Below, piece by piece: positions 31,125-34,237 of a DNA stretch of 34,237 nt. Every line of letters begins with the position of its first letter. Position 1 is the first letter of the stretch. Both the position numbers and the translations under genes were made by a program. Under the pieces are notes generated by a model. It searched no databases and was not told the DNA's origin. It worked only from the letters and a program-made list of their open reading frames with translations. Source of the stretch: Desulfobacteraceae bacterium (GTDB lineage: Bacteria; Desulfobacterota; Desulfobacteria; Desulfobacterales; JAABSP01); contig JAABTD010000024.1 of NCBI GenBank assembly GCA_011390065.1, forward strand, positions 1 through 34,237. Direction: 5' to 3'.

Positions 31125-33281
31125 ATGATCATCCAATGTGAACGCTGTGAGACCGCCTTTGAGCTGGACGCCTCCCGCATCAAACCGAAGGGATCAAAGG
31201 TGCGATGTTCCAAATGCCGCCAAGTCTTCACCGTCCGGCCGCTGGCCGGCCCGGACGCGTCGGAAGAACTGTTTTACGACGATGCTACGGTGGCCATTTC
31301 CGACCCCCTGATGCGATCCGGGCTGACGGAACCTTCCGAGCCGCCCGATGTCGAACACCCTCCGCCTTCGGCCTCCGCCCCTCTTCCTCCCTTTGAAGTG
31401 GAAACAGCGAAGAAAAAGCCCCGCTACACACCCTTCCGGCGGAAGCTGGTCTATTTTGCGGCGGCGCTCATCGGTTTCATCGCGGTGATCGTCATACCCG
31501 TGGAAATCGTCTACCGGCCGCTGGAACTCCTCCATCAACTGATTTCAAACGGCGAAAACCTGATCGCCGGGGTCCAGGCCGCTTTTACAGAAGAGGAGAT
31601 GGCGCAGATCAATCGATTCGGTCTGGAAACCATCACGGCCGAAGAACCGGATCAGGCCGCACTGACGGCGACCTCCCCCCTTTACTACAGCCTCGCCTTC
31701 AACATGTTGCTCATGGAGGGAACCCTGTTGCCGGAGGACCAGGTCCGGAACAGACTCGAATACATCGATGAATTCGAGGGCGGGTTTCGTTACGCCGATC
31801 TGCGAACGGCCGCCGGTTACTGGGCGGACCGGTTCGCCGCCAGACCGGGGATCCGGAAAACCCTTCAGAAGTACAAGGCCATCCTTGTCGAGGCCAAAAA
31901 AAACGCAAAGGAAGCCGGCTTCACCATCAGCGAAGTCTACATTATGATCGACAGCGGCCGGAAAGTGGGATTTTTCAAGGATCATATCGGCTATCTGCTG
32001 GACAGCATCAACTGGTGGAACATCAGCACCTATATCGGAGAACCCTACCGGATCGCCGGCAACGAATTCTGGCGCTCGGCCGCGCTCAACGGCCGGGAGG
32101 GGTTTGACCATAATCCCATCGATTACTGGGTTTTTCCGAGGTACGATGAAGATGCGTGGGGGCTGTGGTACAGCGTATGGCTGACGGAGGAATACGACGG
32201 CGTCTTCGATATCTTCAACATCGATTTCAACGCCATCCGGGTGAAAAAGCTGCGGATGATGATCATCGTCACCGCGGCCGGGGTGATCGCCGTCCTGGCC
32301 GTCCTGGTGGCCTTCATTACCCGCTGGCTGGCCGGCCGCGTAACCAAACCCATCACCGAGCTGACCCGGGGCGCCGAGGCGGTGGCCCAGGGAGATTACG
32401 ATTACGTGGTGCCGGTGCTCAAAGAAGACGAATTCGGGGAGTTGACCCGGCAGTTCAACGTCATGACTCAGGGTCAGAAAGAACGGCTCAACCTGATGGA
32501 GACCCTCAAGAAGTTTCTGTCCGAAGATCTGGCGGAGCGGGCCGCGGAAAGCGGCATCGTCATCGGCGGCCAGAAGGCCGACTGCACGGTGATGTTTACG
32601 GATTTCGCCGGGTTTTCCACCATCACCCGAAACATGACCGCTTCGGAGTCGGTCAACGTGCTCAACGCTTATTTCGACGGCTTGGTTCCCATTATCAAAA
32701 AATACGGCGGGTTTCCCGACAAATACATCGGCGACGCCATCGTGGCTCTTTTCGGGGCGCCGGTGCCGCTGACGGATCATGCCGAGCGGGCCGTGGCCTG
32801 CGCCATCGAGATGCAGCGGAAGATGCGAAAGATGAACGAGGATCGCCGACGCCAGGGAAAAACGGTGTTTGAAATGCGCATCGGCCTCAACAGCGGCGAA
32901 GTCATAGCAGGGGCCATCGGCTGCGACCAGAAACTCGAATACACCTCCATCGGCGAGACCACTAACCTGGCCAACCGGATGGAGGCCATCTGCGAAGTCG
33001 GCCATGTGATGATCGCCGAAGGGACCTACCTGAAGATCTCAGAGACGTTTTTCAGGGGCGCCCATATTTCGGTCACCCCCCGACAGGTGGCGGTCAAGGG
33101 ATATCCTGAGCCGGTGGCCACCTATCGGGTCTGGGTCGACAATCTGGTGATCGAAAAGGATATGTCCAGCGCCGGCGCCAGAGCGTTCTACCGGTACACA
33201 GAAGAGGACCACGACATCAAATATGAACCCGAAGACGTGGAGGACCGTCAGTTCACCCACATCGCCCGGTTTATCGACTGA
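31125..33281 (+). CDS. Membrane class III adenylate cyclase with N-terminal MJ0042 zinc ribbon and HAMP domain
   Basis: The 718-residue protein starts with a zinc ribbon of the MJ0042 type: Cys5-x2-Cys8 and Cys28-x2-Cys31 in CERCETAF and VRCSKCRQVF. A Pro/Ala-rich linker leads to membrane helix 1 (about 108-130), an extracytoplasmic sensor domain (about 130-375) that I cannot name, membrane helix 2 (about 380-405), a HAMP domain (VTKPITELTRGAEAVAQGDY) and the cyclase domain. The cyclase keeps the metal-binding Asp493 (FTDFAGFS) and Asp537 (KYIGDAIVALFG), the adenine-selecting pair Lys533/Thr607, and the transition-state Asn614/Arg618. It should therefore make cyclic AMP in response to an external signal. 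AGGGA precedes the ATG. The zinc ribbon on the cytoplasmic side is an unusual extra module. Confidence 0.92.
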   Translation: MIIQCERCETAFELDASRIKPKGSKVRCSKCRQVFTVRPLAGPDASEELFYDDATVAISDPLMRSGLTEPSEPPDVEHPPPSASAPLPPFEVETAKKKPRYTPFRRKLVYFAAALIGFIAVIVIPVEIVYRPLELLHQLISNGENLIAGVQAAFTEEEMAQINRFGLETITAEEPDQAALTATSPLYYSLAFNMLLMEGTLLPEDQVRNRLEYIDEFEGGFRYADLRTAAGYWADRFAARPGIRKTLQKYKAILVEAKKNAKEAGFTISEVYIMIDSGRKVGFFKDHIGYLLDSINWWNISTYIGEPYRIAGNEFWRSAALNGREGFDHNPIDYWVFPRYDEDAWGLWYSVWLTEEYDGVFDIFNIDFNAIRVKKLRMMIIVTAAGVIAVLAVLVAFITRWLAGRVTKPITELTRGAEAVAQGDYDYVVPVLKEDEFGELTRQFNVMTQGQKERLNLMETLKKFLSEDLAERAAESGIVIGGQKADCTVMFTDFAGFSTITRNMTASESVNVLNAYFDGLVPIIKKYGGFPDKYIGDAIVALFGAPVPLTDHAERAVACAIEMQRKMRKMNEDRRRQGKTVFEMRIGLNSGEVIAGAIGCDQKLEYTSIGETTNLANRMEAICEVGHVMIAEGTYLKISETFFRGAHISVTPRQVAVKGYPEPVATYRVWVDNLVIEKDMSSAGARAFYRYTEEDHDIKYEPEDVEDRQFTHIARFID

Positions 33282-33295
33282 ACGCGGCTTCCCTG

Positions 33296-34237
33296 TTGTC
33301 CCTCGACCCCCCGGCGGCGATCGACCATGCCGATATCTTCGACAGGACGGCCGGCGAATACGACCTTATCGTTGAACTCTCCTATGCCTGGTATTATTCC
33401 CGGGTCCATTGCACCATCGCGGAACAGGTGATTCAGCCTCTCCGGCCCGCCGAGGTTCTCGATCTGGCCTGCGGCACCGGCTTCCAGTCCTATCTCCACG
33501 CGGCTGCGGGCGCCAAGGTGGTGGGCGTCGATGTCTCCGAGAACCTGCTCAGGGCGGCTGTAGAAAAAAACGGAACCGCCGGAGGAGAGCGTGGCGGCCC
33601 GCTGTTTCCGGTCCATTTCGATTTTGTCGACGCCTACAACCGCCGGATCCATGGGATAGCGTCTTCCATGTGCAGGAGGAAGACGTTCCCTGCCTCTCCC
33701 CGGTTCCTGCGGGCGGACGCGCGGCGATTGCCCTTTCAGGCCCATCGCTTCGATCATGTGAGTCTTGTGGGGGGGTTGAGCTATATGGCGGACCGTTTCG
33801 CGGTGCTGGCGGAGATCCGGCGGGTTCTGACCACCGGCGGAACCCTCTTTTTGGAAGTGGAGAATCGCTGGAATTTCGAGATCGTCTGGCGCACCCTGTT
33901 TACCCTGTTCCGCAACGGGCGCGGCGGCGTCTACGCCGCGGCCGATATCCGCCGCTTCCTTTTTTCGCCTCCCCGGCGAGGGGTGACGGCCGCGTTTCCC
34001 TTCAACGCCTATGACCGGATTGCGCCGACGCCCGGCCGCTTTTTCACCTCCCGGGAACTGGGGGATCTGCTCCGGTGCGCCGGGTTCGAGGTGTTGGGCC
34101 GGTGGCCGGTTCATGCCGTCACCAACCTGATCCCCTGGTCATGCCTGGAACAGCGCTATCCCTCCCGTCGGATGGAGCGGCTGTTTCTGCGGTTGGCCGC
34201 GCTGGAGGAACGGTTGCCCTTTTTTATGCCGGGAATC
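33296..34237 (+). CDS. Class I SAM-dependent methyltransferase, 3' end beyond the window
   Basis: A continuous frame runs from just after the cyclase gene to the window edge (314 codons from the TTG at 33296). It carries motif I VLDLACGTGFQSYL, the acidic end of strand 2 in KVVGVDVSENLLRAA, a motif II-like LRADARRLPF...FDHVSLVGGLSYM, and LAEIRRVLTTGGTLFLEVEN, typical of UbiE/Methyltransf_11 proteins. The start DHADIFDRTAGEYDL is the usual opening of such enzymes. No ATG or GTG exists between the upstream stop (33224) and this opening, so initiation must use TTG at 33296 or CTG at 33278/33293; no ribosome-binding site is evident and coupling to the cyclase gene is likely. An insertion of some 40 residues between motif I and motif II is notable. 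Substrate is unknown. Confidence 0.85.
   Translation, partial: MSLDPPAAIDHADIFDRTAGEYDLIVELSYAWYYSRVHCTIAEQVIQPLRPAEVLDLACGTGFQSYLHAAAGAKVVGVDVSENLLRAAVEKNGTAGGERGGPLFPVHFDFVDAYNRRIHGIASSMCRRKTFPASPRFLRADARRLPFQAHRFDHVSLVGGLSYMADRFAVLAEIRRVLTTGGTLFLEVENRWNFEIVWRTLFTLFRNGRGGVYAAADIRRFLFSPPRRGVTAAFPFNAYDRIAPTPGRFFTSRELGDLLRCAGFEVLGRWPVHAVTNLIPWSCLEQRYPSRRMERLFLRLAALEERLPFFMPGI

Noticed and set aside
31545-33005. 486-codon minus-strand frame opposite the adenylate cyclase
   Set aside because: Antisense shadow; the plus strand encodes all catalytic residues of a class III cyclase.
33248-34114. 288-codon minus-strand frame at the right end
   Set aside because: The plus strand there holds a methyltransferase with motif I and other conserved blocks, so the minus frame is a shadow.

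Overview
The window looks like a stretch of chromosome from a moderately GC-rich Gram-negative bacterium, most likely a Desulfobacterota (former Deltaproteobacteria) member. This is an inference from gene style: a signal-peptide protein ending in a dockerin-like domain, an MJ0042-type zinc-ribbon sensor, a CFI-box C-terminal domain, a type IV pilus PilC/PilS pair, and the order rng-yajC-secD-secF-dprA-topA. No rRNA, tRNA, CRISPR array or insertion sequence was seen.

Layout. (1) 1-3362: a partial acidic protein and a large, visibly AT-richer secreted protein with about seven cadherin/Ig-like repeats plus a dockerin-like end, both on the minus strand. They are followed by an AT-rich regulatory gap. 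(2) 3363-10073: a co-directional accessory cluster. It holds an ECF sigma factor, a zinc-binding anti-sigma factor, a DUF3106-like protein, a WXXGXW-repeat protein, a lipoprotein, a diguanylate cyclase with a degenerate receiver domain, a TerD-like/CFI-box protein and a 719-residue membrane protein of unknown function. (3) 10357-18522: housekeeping genes for RNase G, the Sec auxiliary complex (YajC, SecD, SecF), DprA and DNA topoisomerase I. (4) 18612-24197: a complete five-gene peptide/nickel-type ABC importer (binding protein, two permeases, two ATPases). (5) 24345-29212: a tiny TPR-like lipoprotein, an SLC13-type transporter with two RCK_C domains, PilC, a PilS-like kinase without an adjacent PilR, and a 42-codon coupled small ORF. 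(6) 29209-34237: panC, a clearly broken metK, a YkgJ-type Cys-cluster protein on the minus strand, a zinc-ribbon/HAMP class III adenylate cyclase, and a methyltransferase running off the end.

How the genes may work together. The sigma/anti-sigma pair probably controls the envelope proteins directly behind it; a TTGAAC-N16-CGTC element upstream would fit autoregulation. Two nucleotide second-messenger enzymes are present, a GGDEF protein with an intact I-site and a class III cyclase. The Sec genes form a module with their own predicted promoter, and the ABC importer is a tightly overlapping operon with a strong stem-loop between the binding protein and the permeases.

The most unusual points are the multiply deleted metK, the orphan pilS followed by a small coupled ORF, the phospho-dead receiver on the diguanylate cyclase, and the uncharacterised TerD/CFI-box plus 719-residue membrane protein pair, which carries a G10 tract in its reading frame. 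All family assignments come from reading motifs by eye; no database search was possible.
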